Counted from the first letter of the stretch, positions 16,167 through 24,309 are shown. The stretch: 64,000 nucleotides of DNA from an uncultured Gemmatimonadota bacterium (GCA_902825965.1 CADEDA010000005.1:127409-191408), one strand, 5' to 3'. Notes: a model not told the origin generated them from the letters alone. Numbers and translations: made by a program.

Positions 16167-16783
16167 TGTGGTGGATTGTCCACTCTTCTCCAGAGATACC
16201 ACGACGCCACCGTGCGATAGGGAGACCACACCGCGCCGATCTTCGCCAGCCGCTCCTCGGACGGGAGCTTCCGCAGACCGTACAGCTGCTGCACCGCCTT
16301 CTTCACGCCCAGGTCGAGCACCGGCAGCACGTCCGGACGTCCGAGCCGGAACATGAGGAACATCTGCGCCGTCCACTCCCCGATGCCCCGCACCTGCGTG
16401 AGCGCCTCGATCACCTCGTGGTCCTGGAGCGTGTGCAACGTCCGTTCCGGGAACGCGCCCGAGGTCGCGTGGCGCGCGAGGTCCTTGATGTACTCCACCT
16501 TGCGGCCGGAGAGTCCGACCGCGCGCAGTTTCGCATCCGCCGTCCGCAGCACCCGCGCCGGTGCCGGCATCGTCCCGCCGTAGAGCGCCAGTACCCGGGC
16601 CCAGATGGTGCCGGCCGCGGCCCCGGAGAGCTGTTGGTACACGATCGAACGCGCGATGTGGTCGAAATGGGTCCCGGCGCGCTCGGCCGAGAGGGTGCAG
16701 GGCCCCACCTCGGCGATCCAGCGGCCGAGGACCGGGTCGACGGACGTGAGGTGGGCGATCGCCTTCGCATGCCGTGGCGGCAT
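16163..16783 (-). CDS. AlkA-like DNA-3-methyladenine glycosylase II (HhH-GPD)
   Basis: A 206-residue base-excision repair glycosylase that removes alkylated bases from DNA. IVYQQLSGAAAGTIWARV is the conserved helix of AlkA-type enzymes. The helix-hairpin-helix is LTQVRGIGEWTAQMFLMF, followed by the catalytic aspartate in LPVLDLGVKKA. It lacks the N-terminal domain of E. coli AlkA, as do many short bacterial homologues. ATG 16783 is used; a GTG at 16786 overlapping the upstream stop is equally possible. It lies in a run of tightly packed genes with the receiver protein and the adenine methylase. Confidence 0.9.
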   Translation of the reverse strand: MPPRHAKAIAHLTSVDPVLGRWIAEVGPCTLSAERAGTHFDHIARSIVYQQLSGAAAGTIWARVLALYGGTMPAPARVLRTADAKLRAVGLSGRKVEYIKDLARHATSGAFPERTLHTLQDHEVIEALTQVRGIGEWTAQMFLMFRLGRPDVLPVLDLGVKKAVQQLYGLRKLPSEERLAKIGAVWSPYRTVASWYLWRRVDNPPQ

Positions 16784-17175
16784 CACTCGGTCTCCAGGGC
16801 GTCGCGCAACTGCGCGACGAGTTCATCCATGTCGAACGGCTTCTGCACGAACCCCACATCGGCCCCGATCGCGCGGCGCAGGCGGTCGCGGTCGTCGAGA
16901 TAGCCGCTCATCATCAGGACCGTGGGCGGATGCGACGTCGCCAGCACCGCCTGCGCCAGCGCCACGCCGTCCATCTCCGGCATCACCACGTCCGTGAGGA
17001 TGAGGTCCACGACCTCGAGCGCCGCCTGCATCACGTCCAGCGCGCGTCGCCCGTCCTCGGCCGTGAGCACGCGGAATCCCGCGAACTCCAGCGAGAGGCG
17101 CAACACGCGGCGCACGGTCTCGTCGTCGTCCACGACCAGCACGGTCGGGAGCACCGGTCCCGTGGCGTCCGTCAT
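16783..17175 (-). CDS. Stand-alone CheY-like receiver protein
   Basis: A 130-residue single receiver domain. The acidic pocket is VVDDDE (15-20), the phosphoacceptor is D62 in LTDVVMPEMDG, the switch residue is S91 in MMSGY, and the conserved lysine is K113 in QKPFD. There is no output domain, so it probably signals by protein contact or phosphotransfer. No histidine kinase is adjacent. It begins one base before the methylase stop region and overlaps the glycosylase start, so expression is probably coupled to DNA metabolism genes, although a functional link is not shown. Confidence 0.9.
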   Translation of the reverse strand: MTDATGPVLPTVLVVDDDETVRRVLRLSLEFAGFRVLTAEDGRRALDVMQAALEVVDLILTDVVMPEMDGVALAQAVLATSHPPTVLMMSGYLDDRDRLRRAIGADVGFVQKPFDMDELVAQLRDALETE

Positions 17176-18222
17176 TCAGCTCGCCGCCTGCAACGGTTCC
17201 GCGATCGCCGCCGCGTCCGGGCCGGCGATGAACAACCACTCCGTGTTGCGCAGGTGGCTCACCTCGCCCACGCGTTCGCCACGCAGGTTGTGGATGCCGA
17301 TCCGCGCGCCCACGTAGCGCGGCGAGTCCACCGGCACCATCGCCACCTCGCCGAAGCGCTCCGCGAGCAACGTGCGGATCGCGGCATCGGTGAGGAACCC
17401 CTCGTTGCTGAACGAGAGGATGCAGTGCCGTGCGCGCAGGCCGAGCACCACCGCCCGGAGCGCGTCCCACGCGGCCCCACGGAGGTTGAACTCGCTCTTG
17501 GTGGTGCGCACGTCGAGGCGCTTGCGGGCCACGCCGTAGGGTTCCGGCGCATCCCCACGCACCACCGTCTCCCAGATGTGGTAGTTGGCGTAGTACGAAT
17601 GCTGGTTGTACGGCGGGTCGAGGTACGCGACGTCATAGTCCACGTCGCGCGCCACGCATCGGCGGGCGTCCTCGCAGTGCACGCGGCCGCTGCCCGCGAG
17701 CAGGGTCGGTGCGCGCAGGCGCAGCGGCCGATGGCTGCGCGGGGACCACTGCTTGAGGTAGGCCATCTGCAGCCCGGTGGTCGAGTCCACGCGGTCAGCC
17801 GCCTCGAGCAGCGCCGTCAAGGCGATCGCGCGTTCCGTCGGCGTCCGCGCCAAGCGGTCGATCCCGGCGCGGATCGCATCGATCCGCGCGCCGTTCGCCG
17901 GCTGGAAGTAGCGCGCCTCCTCGCAGAAGGTGCGCGTCACGTACCCGCGGTGCGCGGGCAGTGCATCGAGTTCCTGCAGCAACGCGTCCACGCGGGCCGG
18001 GTCCACCGCCGCCGCGTCCGTCGCGATGTAGGTCTCGCCCAACACCGCGCTGTAGGTCGCGATGTCGTTGGCCGTCACCGTGAACCCGGCGGCCTTGAGG
18101 CCCTGCGCGACGCGCGTGGTGCCCGTGAAGAGGTCGAGCGCGCGGCGCGCGCCCGGGATCGCACGCGCCAACGCGACGATCTGCGGCACCAGCCGGCGCT
18201 TGGACCCGAGATACTTGATCAT
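17176..18222 (-). CDS. D12-class adenine-specific DNA methyltransferase, solitary
   Basis: A 348-residue N6-adenine methylase. MIKYLGSKRRLVPQI is the conserved N-terminal motif, LFTGTTRVAQGLKAAG (31-46) is the SAM-binding FxGxxxV motif, and DPPY at 202-205 (YLDPPYNQHSY) is the catalytic motif. The order is that of Dam and FokI-type alpha-class methylases. No restriction endonuclease gene adjoins it: neighbours are a receiver protein and an ADP-ribosylglycohydrolase. It may be an orphan regulatory methylase or part of a split system. Its recognition sequence cannot be predicted. Confidence 0.88.
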   Translation of the reverse strand: MIKYLGSKRRLVPQIVALARAIPGARRALDLFTGTTRVAQGLKAAGFTVTANDIATYSAVLGETYIATDAAAVDPARVDALLQELDALPAHRGYVTRTFCEEARYFQPANGARIDAIRAGIDRLARTPTERAIALTALLEAADRVDSTTGLQMAYLKQWSPRSHRPLRLRAPTLLAGSGRVHCEDARRCVARDVDYDVAYLDPPYNQHSYYANYHIWETVVRGDAPEPYGVARKRLDVRTTKSEFNLRGAAWDALRAVVLGLRARHCILSFSNEGFLTDAAIRTLLAERFGEVAMVPVDSPRYVGARIGIHNLRGERVGEVSHLRNTEWLFIAGPDAAAIAEPLQAAS

Positions 18223-18265
18223 CGCGGTACCATCGGCAGCGACATCGCCGCGCCTCCAGCGACGC

Positions 18266-19225
18266 TCACGCGTCGCTGCGCGGGCGCTCGAACACGAGTC
18301 GCTCCGCGTATTCCTCGATCAGCGAACGCTTCACGAGCTGGATCCGCCATTCTGCGGGGATCGCCGAGGCGCCGTAGTAGGCGCCGGCCAGCTGGCCGTA
18401 GACCGCTGCCGTGGTGTCGGCGTCCTCGCCGAGGTTCGCGGCCGCGAGCACGCCGGTGGCGAAGTCATCCGTGGCGGCGAACGCCCACAGCGCGGCCTCC
18501 AGCGACTCCACCACGTAGCCGCTGCCGCGCACGTCCGGCGGCATGCGCCGGTGATACGATCCGTGTGCGACCTCGGCGACCTCGGCCATGAGCGGCTCGT
18601 CCTGGTACGCACTCGGCACCGGCGACCAGAGCGGGGAGAGCAGCGTGGCCTTGGGCACGTTGTTGAGTGCGCCGGCGATGAGCCCCGCGAAGTAGCGACA
18701 GGCGTCGATCGCCGCCGCCGTGCCGTGCGTGGTCCGCGAACTCGCCGCCGCCGCCGCCATCGCCGACGCGGGATTGCCGGCGTGCCAGATCACCACCGGC
18801 GCGATGCGCATGAGCGAGCCGTTGCCCGCCGTGCGCGGGTCCGTGAGCCCGGCATACGGCTCACCCGAGCGCTCGTACCGCTCCAACGCCTGCCGCACCG
18901 TGTCGCCGATGTCCACGCACTTGCCCGTGCTGCTCAGGTGTCCCTGGCGGTACCAGCGCAGGTAGCGCTCCATCTGGTCGCGTGCGTCGAAGCGCCCACA
19001 GGTCACCAGCGACTCGGCCAGACAGAGCGCCATCGAGGTGTCGTCGGTCCACTCGCCGGGCCCCAGACCGTGGAAGCCACCACCGCGCATGCCCGTGACC
19101 GGTTCGAAACTGCCCGGCGCCTGGAACTCCACCGCCGCCCCCAACGCATCACCGACGGCGAGCCCAAGCAGGCTCCCCTTGGCGCGATCCATCAAGGCGG
19201 GCTGGACAGCAGGTTGACGGAGCAT
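18266..19225 (-). CDS. ADP-ribosylglycohydrolase (DraG/ARH family)
   Basis: A 319-residue all-helical binuclear-metal hydrolase that removes ADP-ribose from proteins or small molecules. LLGLAVGDALGAAVEF, EWTDDTSMALCLAESL and LGEDADTTAAVYGQLAGAYYG are the three family blocks carrying the metal-binding aspartates and threonine. No ADP-ribosyltransferase is nearby, so the substrate is unknown. ATG 19225 is used; ATG 19192, nearer the conserved domain, is an alternative. The gene is divergent from fadN across a 161-base region. Confidence 0.9.
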   Translation of the reverse strand: MLRQPAVQPALMDRAKGSLLGLAVGDALGAAVEFQAPGSFEPVTGMRGGGFHGLGPGEWTDDTSMALCLAESLVTCGRFDARDQMERYLRWYRQGHLSSTGKCVDIGDTVRQALERYERSGEPYAGLTDPRTAGNGSLMRIAPVVIWHAGNPASAMAAAAASSRTTHGTAAAIDACRYFAGLIAGALNNVPKATLLSPLWSPVPSAYQDEPLMAEVAEVAHGSYHRRMPPDVRGSGYVVESLEAALWAFAATDDFATGVLAAANLGEDADTTAAVYGQLAGAYYGASAIPAEWRIQLVKRSLIEEYAERLVFERPRSDA

Positions 19226-19295
19226 GCGATCCGGGTGGGGGTGACTGCGGTTGGCCCAAGCTAGCCCCGGGGACAGGCGCCGACCAGCCATGTTC

Positions 19296-19312
19296 TCACT
19301 AGCTTCCAGTGA
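19296..19312. promoter_or_regulatory. Inverted repeat in the ADP-ribosylglycohydrolase/fadN divergent region
   Basis: TCACT (19296-19300) and AGTGA (19308-19312) form a 5-bp inverted repeat with a 7-base spacer in the middle of the 161-base region between divergent genes. It is a candidate operator for a fatty-acid regulator but is short and could be chance. No convincing -35/-10 pair was seen for either gene. Confidence 0.25.
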
Positions 19313-19386
19313 CAGGTCCGGAGCCATGCGACGGCCTGGCGGTCCCTGGCCGCTCCCCCCGCATCACCACCATCTCGGAGTTCGTA

Positions 19387-21723
19387 ATGCGGATCACGAA
19401 AGTCGGCGTCATCGGCGCCGGCGCGATGGGGGCCGGCATCGCCGCCCTCGCCGCGAGTGCCGGTGTGCCCGTCGTCCTGCTCGACATCCCCGGCAGCGAC
19501 GACCCCAAGTTCCCCGACCGCTCCAAGCCCGCCCGCGAGGGGCTCGAGCGCACCCGGAAGGCCAAACCCGCCGCCTTCCTCGATGCCGCCGCCCACGCGC
19601 GCATCACCGTCGGCAACACCGCCGACCATCTCGAACTGCTCGCCGACTGCAGCTGGATCTGCGAAGCGATCATCGAGAAGCCCGAGCCCAAGCAGGAACT
19701 CTTCGCCAAGCTCGAACGCATCGCGCCCGAGGCCATCGTCACGTCCAACACCTCGGGCATCCCGATGGCGATCCTGCTCAAGGGTCGCAACGCGAAGTTC
19801 CGCGAACGCTTCCTCGGCACGCACTACTTCAATCCGCCGCGCTACATGCACCTGCTCGAGCTCATCCCCACGGGGGAGACGTCGCGCGAGGTGCTCGAGA
19901 GCATGCGGCACTTCCAGGAGCGCATCCTCGGCAAGGGCATCGTGCTCGCGAAGGATGTGCCCGGGTTCGTCGCCAATCGCCTCGGCGTGCACGGCATGGT
20001 CGTCGCCGGCCGACTGATGGTGCAGCACGACCTGAGCATCCCCGAGGTCGACACGCTCACCGGCGCGTTCATCGCGCGCGCCAAGACCGCGACCTTCCGC
20101 ACCGGCGATCTCTCCGGACTCGACGTGCTCGTGCACGTCACCGCCGGACTCTCGCAGACCACGGGCGAGGATCTCGCCCTCGTGCCCTTCGTGCACGAAC
20201 TCGTGAAGAGCGGTCGCTTGGGTGACAAGACCAAGGCCGGCTTCTACAAGAAGGACGGCAAGGAGATCCTCGCGCTCGACTGGAAGACACTCGAGTACAC
20301 GGATCAAGGACGCTTCACCACCGAGGAGATCGACCGGATCTCCAAGCTCCCGCCCGCCGCGCGTGTGGCGAAAGCCAAGGACATCGGCGGCAAACACGGC
20401 GAGTTCCTGCGCGACCTGCTCGTGGAGCAGTTCACCTACGCGTGCGCACTCGCCCCGCAGCTCGCGTACGATGTGGCCGCGATCGATCGCGCGATGGAGT
20501 GGGGCTACGGCTGGGAGATGGGCCCCTTCCGCACCATGGATGCGATGGGCCTCGACTGGCTCCGCGCCGAGATGACCAAACGCGGCAAGACCGTGCCGCC
20601 GATGCTCGCCAAGGCCGGCGCGTCGTTCTACTCGGTCGACACCACGGGTGCGGCACCGGTGGAGATGATCCCCGCACTCGACAAGGACGCACGCATCGCG
20701 GTGCCGCCCATCCCCGGGCAGATCTCGCTCGCCCTGCTCCGCCAGGCCAACAAGGTCGTGAAAGAGAATCCCGAGGCACGCCTCGTCGACCTCGGCGACG
20801 GTGTGCTCTGCCTCGAGTTCTGCGGCAAGATGAACACGCTTGGCGCCGGCGTGATGGACATGGCCGCCATCGCGCTCGACACCGTGGGCAAGGGCAAGTA
20901 CCACGGCCTCGTCATCGGCAACGACGACCCGCGCACCTTCACCGCCGGCGCGAATCTCGCCGGTGTGGGTCAGGTGGTGCAGGCCGGCGACTGGAAGACC
21001 GTCGAAGCGATGGTGAAGCGGTTCCAGGATACCGTGATGTCGTTCCGCTTCGCGCCGTTCCCCGTGGTCGCGGCGCCGTTCGGTCTCACACTCGGCGGCG
21101 GCACGGAGATCTCGCTGCACTGCGACCGCATCCAGGCGCACGCCGAGCTGTACATGGGCTTGGTGGAAGTGGGTGTGGGCCTGATACCCGGCGGCTGCGG
21201 CACCAAGGAGCTCGCCTTCCGCTTCACCAAGGCACTCGAGGCCTACGACGAAGCCGATCCGTTCGAGGGCATCAAGCGCGCGTTCAAGCTCATCGCGCTC
21301 GCGCAGACGAGCACCTCGGCGCATGAAGCACGGGCGATGGGTTTCCTGCGGCCGCACGCCGACCGCATCTCGATGAATCGCGACACCCTGCTGGCCGACG
21401 CCAAGGCGCGCGTGATCGATCTCGCCGCGGACTACGTCGCGCCACTGCCGCGGACGATGACCGCACTGGGCAAGGCGGGCGTGGGCAACCTCGATTACGC
21501 ACTGTGGTCGTTCCAGGAGGCGGGGCAGGCGTCGGCGTACGATGTTCGACTGGGGCACGAGATCGCCGTCGTCTTGTGTGGCGGGGATGGACCCGCCCGC
21601 GAGGTGACGGAGCAGGACCTGCTCGATCTCGAGCGCGATGCCTTCCTGCGACTCCTCGGCACCAAGGAGACGCAGGAGCGGATCATGCACATGCTGACCA
21701 CCGGCAAGCCCCTGAGGAACTGA
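19387..21723 (+). CDS. fadN: Bifunctional 3-hydroxyacyl-CoA dehydrogenase / enoyl-CoA hydratase
   Basis: A 778-residue beta-oxidation enzyme with the dehydrogenase first and the hydratase last, the order of Bacillus FadN and opposite to FadB. VGVIGAGAMGAGIAALAA (6-23) binds NAD. EAIIEKPEPKQELF, GTHYFNPPRYMHLLELI and VANRLGVHGM are dehydrogenase signatures. The hydratase half has FTAGANLAGV and the oxyanion-hole GLTLGGGTEISLHCD. The ATG at 19387 has GGAG six bases upstream. It is followed after two bases by fadA, so the pair makes the last three steps of fatty-acid oxidation. Acyl-CoA dehydrogenase is provided by a separate operon at 25884-27062. Confidence 0.94.
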   Translation: MRITKVGVIGAGAMGAGIAALAASAGVPVVLLDIPGSDDPKFPDRSKPAREGLERTRKAKPAAFLDAAAHARITVGNTADHLELLADCSWICEAIIEKPEPKQELFAKLERIAPEAIVTSNTSGIPMAILLKGRNAKFRERFLGTHYFNPPRYMHLLELIPTGETSREVLESMRHFQERILGKGIVLAKDVPGFVANRLGVHGMVVAGRLMVQHDLSIPEVDTLTGAFIARAKTATFRTGDLSGLDVLVHVTAGLSQTTGEDLALVPFVHELVKSGRLGDKTKAGFYKKDGKEILALDWKTLEYTDQGRFTTEEIDRISKLPPAARVAKAKDIGGKHGEFLRDLLVEQFTYACALAPQLAYDVAAIDRAMEWGYGWEMGPFRTMDAMGLDWLRAEMTKRGKTVPPMLAKAGASFYSVDTTGAAPVEMIPALDKDARIAVPPIPGQISLALLRQANKVVKENPEARLVDLGDGVLCLEFCGKMNTLGAGVMDMAAIALDTVGKGKYHGLVIGNDDPRTFTAGANLAGVGQVVQAGDWKTVEAMVKRFQDTVMSFRFAPFPVVAAPFGLTLGGGTEISLHCDRIQAHAELYMGLVEVGVGLIPGGCGTKELAFRFTKALEAYDEADPFEGIKRAFKLIALAQTSTSAHEARAMGFLRPHADRISMNRDTLLADAKARVIDLAADYVAPLPRTMTALGKAGVGNLDYALWSFQEAGQASAYDVRLGHEIAVVLCGGDGPAREVTEQDLLDLERDAFLRLLGTKETQERIMHMLTTGKPLRN

Positions 21724-21725
21724 CC

Positions 21726-22895
21726 ATGACCAACGAAGTCGTGATCGTATCGGCCGCTCGCAGCGCAGTCGCTCGCGGCAAGAAGGATGGTTCGCTCGCG
21801 GCCACACACCCCGTCGATCTCTCCGCCGAGGTCATGAAGGCCATCGTGGGGCGCGTGAGGTTCGACGCGAGCCGGATCGATGATGTGATCTGGGGCTGCG
21901 CCATGCCCGAGGCGGGTCAGGGCTTGAATCACGCGCGGCTCGCCGCGCTGCGCGCCGGACTGCCGGTGGAGGTCTCCGCCATGACGGTGAACCGCTTCTG
22001 TTCGAGCGGCCTGCAGACCATCGCACTCGGCGCGCAGGCGATCCTGAGCGGCATGAACGATGTGATCCTGGCGGGCGGCGTGGAGATGATGAGCGCCGTG
22101 CCCATGTCCGGATTTCACACGCGGCTGCACCCCGAGATGACCGAAGCGAACATCGGCATGGGCTTCACCGCGGAGCGTGTGGCCAAGCGCTGGGGCATCA
22201 CGCGGCAGATGCAGGACGAGTTCGCGCTGGGTTCGCAGCAGAAGGCCGCAGCGGCGCAGGCCGCGGGTGTCTTCAATGAACAGATCGTGCCGATCACCGT
22301 GGAGAAGGTGAAGTGGAGCGGCGCGAAGAAGACGACGGAGAAGGTCGCATTCGCCACGGACGAGATGGTGCGTGCGGGCACGACCATCGAGGGGCTCGCG
22401 AAGTTGCCGCCCGCCTTCAAGCCGGGTGGCACCGTCACCGCGGGCAACGCATCGCCGCTCTCGGATGGTGCGGCGGGTGTGTTGATGATGACACGCGCCA
22501 AGGCCGAGTCGCTTGGGCTCACGCCGATGGCGCGGTTCGTCACGTTCGCGACGGCGGGTGTGGAGCCCGACGTGATGGGTGTCGGGCCGGTGAAGGCCGT
22601 GCCCAAGGCGCTCGCGCGCGCGGGGATGAAGCTCGACGACATGAAGGTGATCGAGTTCAATGAAGCGTTCGCGGCGCAGGCGCTCGCGGTGATCAAGGAT
22701 CTCGAGATGGACACGTCGCGCGTGAACGTGAACGGTGGGGCGATCGCGCTGGGGCACCCGTTGGGGGCGAGCGGGGCGAAGCTGACCGTGCAGCTGCTGC
22801 ACGAACTCAAGCGACGCGGTGGGGGCACGGGGATGGTGACGATGTGCATCGGCGGTGGCATGGGAGCCGCTGGCATCTTCGAGGTTTATTCGTAG
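21726..22895 (+). CDS. fadA: Acetyl-CoA acyltransferase (3-ketoacyl-CoA thiolase)
   Basis: A 389-residue thiolase that splits 3-ketoacyl-CoA to acetyl-CoA and a shortened acyl-CoA. The nucleophile is C92 in NRFCSSGLQ. EFNEAFAAQ, NGGAIALGHPLGASGA and the second catalytic cysteine in TMCIGGGMGAA complete the active site. The length is normal for the family. The ATG at 21726 is two bases after the fadN stop, so the two subunits of the multienzyme complex are made together. Confidence 0.95.
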   Translation: MTNEVVIVSAARSAVARGKKDGSLAATHPVDLSAEVMKAIVGRVRFDASRIDDVIWGCAMPEAGQGLNHARLAALRAGLPVEVSAMTVNRFCSSGLQTIALGAQAILSGMNDVILAGGVEMMSAVPMSGFHTRLHPEMTEANIGMGFTAERVAKRWGITRQMQDEFALGSQQKAAAAQAAGVFNEQIVPITVEKVKWSGAKKTTEKVAFATDEMVRAGTTIEGLAKLPPAFKPGGTVTAGNASPLSDGAAGVLMMTRAKAESLGLTPMARFVTFATAGVEPDVMGVGPVKAVPKALARAGMKLDDMKVIEFNEAFAAQALAVIKDLEMDTSRVNVNGGAIALGHPLGASGAKLTVQLLHELKRRGGGTGMVTMCIGGGMGAAGIFEVYS

Positions 22896-22916
22896 GAATC
22901 GCGGCGCGCTTCTTGC

Positions 22917-22933
22917 CGCTCCTTCGTGGAGCG
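22917..22933 (+). terminator. Short hairpin after fadA
   Basis: CGCTCC and GGAGCG form a 6-bp stem with the loop TTCGT, 21 bases after the fadA stop. No T-run follows. It may terminate fadNA or only weaken read-through into the small gene at 22981. Confidence 0.35.
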
Positions 22934-22980
22934 CCGTCCGACCACCCCCACCCGCCATCCTCCTTCCGCCCATCGACGCC

Positions 22981-23322
22981 ATGATCCAGATCGCCAGCCC
23001 GGACCATCTCGCCCGCGTCACCGCGATGACGCGCGCCGCGAAGCTCGATGCCCTCGAGCAGGAGATCCTGGCGCGCGCGCCGCGCCCCGCCGCGCGCGTG
23101 CACGTGTCGCTCTCCCCGGTGGAGAGCCGCAGCGCCTTCCTCTCGTACGTGCGCCTCGCCGGGCCAAAGGAGGACGTGCTGGATTTTGCCGCCGTGCTCT
23201 TCGACGAGGTGAAGGGCATGGTTCGTCCCGACGGCACGCTGCCTCTCACGCTCAGCGCCATCGAGAGCGAGAGTTCCGAGCACCTGCAGATCGTGATCGC
23301 GCGGGAGATGTACGAGGGCTAA
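22981..23322 (+). CDS. Small protein of unknown family, copy 1 of a tandem pair
   Basis: A 113-residue soluble protein with no family I recognise. It is paralogous to the gene at 23489-23851. Shared blocks are ILARAPRPAAR/IRARAPRPAAR, DVLDFAA, DEVKGMVRPDG, the LPL after it, and AIESESSEH near the C-terminus. The predicted pattern is a helix, strand, strand, helix, strand order rich in acidic residues, with no signal peptide or membrane segment. The start at 22981 gives a compact protein, though no strong ribosome site precedes it. It lies 85 bases after fadA on the same strand. Function unknown. Confidence 0.75.
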   Translation: MIQIASPDHLARVTAMTRAAKLDALEQEILARAPRPAARVHVSLSPVESRSAFLSYVRLAGPKEDVLDFAAVLFDEVKGMVRPDGTLPLTLSAIESESSEHLQIVIAREMYEG

Positions 23323-23351
23323 GCCTGTCCAGCTTGCGCGTGGATGGTCCG

Positions 23352-23393
23352 ACGGGTGGGGTGCGCGCGCTGTCTCGGCGCTGCCCCACCCGT
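23352..23393 (+). terminator. Strong hairpin between the two paralogous small genes
   Basis: ACGGGTGGGG (23352-23361) and CCCCACCCGT (23384-23393) pair perfectly over 10 bp, with a 22-base loop that itself has GCGC complementarity. It is 30 bases after the stop of copy 1 and before the promoter region of copy 2, so it should separate the two transcripts. It lacks a clear T-run. Confidence 0.55.
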
Positions 23394-23439
23394 TCAGGTA
23401 GCCGCCCCACCTGACCGGCTCGCTTGTCCGCCCAGAGGG

Positions 23440-23459
23440 CTTGTGAAATGTTTCACAAG
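23440..23459. promoter_or_regulatory. Perfect Rex- or CRP-like palindrome upstream of small-protein copy 2
   Basis: CTTGTGAAATGTTTCACAAG is a perfect palindrome with 9-bp arms around a central TG. It contains the published Rex operator form TTGTGAA-N4-TTCACAA and also the CRP form TGTGA-N6-TCACA. It is centred 39 bases upstream of the ATG at 23489. A possible -35 (TTGTCC, 23424-23429) would put the -10 inside the palindrome, which suits a repressor such as Rex better than a CRP activator. The cognate regulator is not in the window. Confidence 0.7.
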
Positions 23460-23488
23460 TCGATCCACCCCTCTCTGGAGCCCCGCAC

Positions 23489-23851
23489 ATGAGCAGCGCC
23501 ACCGTCGCCACGCCCCCGCGCCTCACCACGACGCCGTCCGATCGCGCGAACGCGATGGCGCGCGCCGAACGCCTCGACGCCATCGAAGCCGAGATCCGCG
23601 CACGCGCACCGCGGCCCGCCGCGCGACTGCACATCTCGCTCTCCAATCCGCCCATCCGCACCGTGTACCAGGCGCAGATGCGCATCGCGGGCAACCGCGA
23701 CGACGTCCTCGACTTCGCGGCCGCGCTCTACGACGAGGTGAAGGGCATGGTCCGGCCGGATGGCTCGCTGCCCCTCTCGGTCCAGGCCATCGAGAGCGAG
23801 TCGAGCGAGCACATCCAACTCCTCCTCGTGCGCGACCTCTACGAGGCCTGA
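23489..23851 (+). CDS. Small protein of unknown family, copy 2 of a tandem pair
   Basis: A 120-residue paralogue of the protein at 22981-23322, with a Thr/Pro-rich N-terminal extension of about 15 residues (SSATVATPPRLTTTPSD). The last 95 residues align without large gaps, with identical blocks ARAPRPAAR, DVLDFAA, DEVKGMVRPDG and AIESESSEH. No membrane segment or metal-binding motif is seen. The ATG has GGAG eight bases upstream. Unlike copy 1 it has its own promoter region with a near-ideal Rex/CRP-like palindrome. Its 3-prime end overlaps the convergent VOC gene by 13 bases. Function unknown. Confidence 0.8.
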   Translation: MSSATVATPPRLTTTPSDRANAMARAERLDAIEAEIRARAPRPAARLHISLSNPPIRTVYQAQMRIAGNRDDVLDFAAALYDEVKGMVRPDGSLPLSVQAIESESSEHIQLLLVRDLYEA

Positions 23852-24228
23852 GCGATCGGCCGCTGCTCCGCGATCCCGATGAGGTTCCGCTCGGGATCGC
23901 GGCAGAAGCACATCCAGATCTCGTGCGTGGCCGTCTTGCCCACGAGGTGCGGCTCGTCGTCGAACGGGACGCCCCGCGCCTGCAGCGCCGCGTGGGTCGC
24001 ACGGCAATCCGCGACATCGAAGTACAGGATGGAGTTCGGATGGTCGAACTCCGCCGCACTCGGCGTCGTAAGCATCAACCGCACGCCGCCGGCGTCGAAG
24101 AACGCCATCCCCGACATCGCGAACTGCAGCGGAAGGCCGAGGCCGTCCCGGTAGAACGGCACGGCACGGTCCACGTCGTGCTGCACCAGGGCGATCTGCT
24201 GCAGGCGGCCCAGTCGAATCCCGTCCAT
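23839..24228 (-). CDS. VOC-family (glyoxalase/bleomycin-resistance-like) protein
   Basis: A 129-residue single-domain VOC protein. LQQIALVQHDVDRAVPFYRD at the N-terminus is the first beta-alpha motif, AFFDAGGVRLML the central strand, and FCRDPERNLIGIAE the C-terminal strand with the metal-ligand glutamate. The presumed first ligand position is glutamine or histidine near IALVQHD, so metal binding is uncertain. A strong ribosome site (GGGGAGGGGTG) directly precedes the ATG at 24228. It is divergent from a MarR regulator across an 81-base region with a palindromic operator, so it is probably that regulator's target. Substrate unknown. Confidence 0.85.
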   Translation of the reverse strand: MDGIRLGRLQQIALVQHDVDRAVPFYRDGLGLPLQFAMSGMAFFDAGGVRLMLTTPSAAEFDHPNSILYFDVADCRATHAALQARGVPFDDEPHLVGKTATHEIWMCFCRDPERNLIGIAEQRPIAQAS

Positions 24229-24273
24229 CACCCCTCCCCCGCGGATCCGGCCCCCGCACCGGACGGCACGGAC

Positions 24274-24304
24274 TTGCCAGATAGTTAGCAATGCTAAATA
24301 TTAT
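24274..24304 (+). promoter_or_regulatory. MarR operator within the marR promoter
   Basis: TTAGCA (24285-24290) and TGCTAA (24292-24297) form a perfect 13-base palindrome around one A, a typical MarR-box form. It lies between a -35-like TTGCCA (24274-24279) and a -10-like TATTAT (24299-24304, 19-base spacing). Transcription would start near 24310, at the ATG itself, so the message may be leaderless. Binding here could repress both the regulator and the divergent VOC gene. Confidence 0.6.
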
Positions 24305-24309
24305 CGGAC

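Noticed and set aside
19261-21807. An 848-codon open frame on the minus strand opposite fadN
   Set aside because: It is a shadow of fadN, with no start context or domain; fadN carries every expected motif.
23440-23459. Reading the palindrome as a class II CRP activator site
   Set aside because: Class II placement would put the start of transcription on the ATG and needs a -10 near 23480, where the sequence has none. Repression is the simpler reading, but CRP is not excluded.
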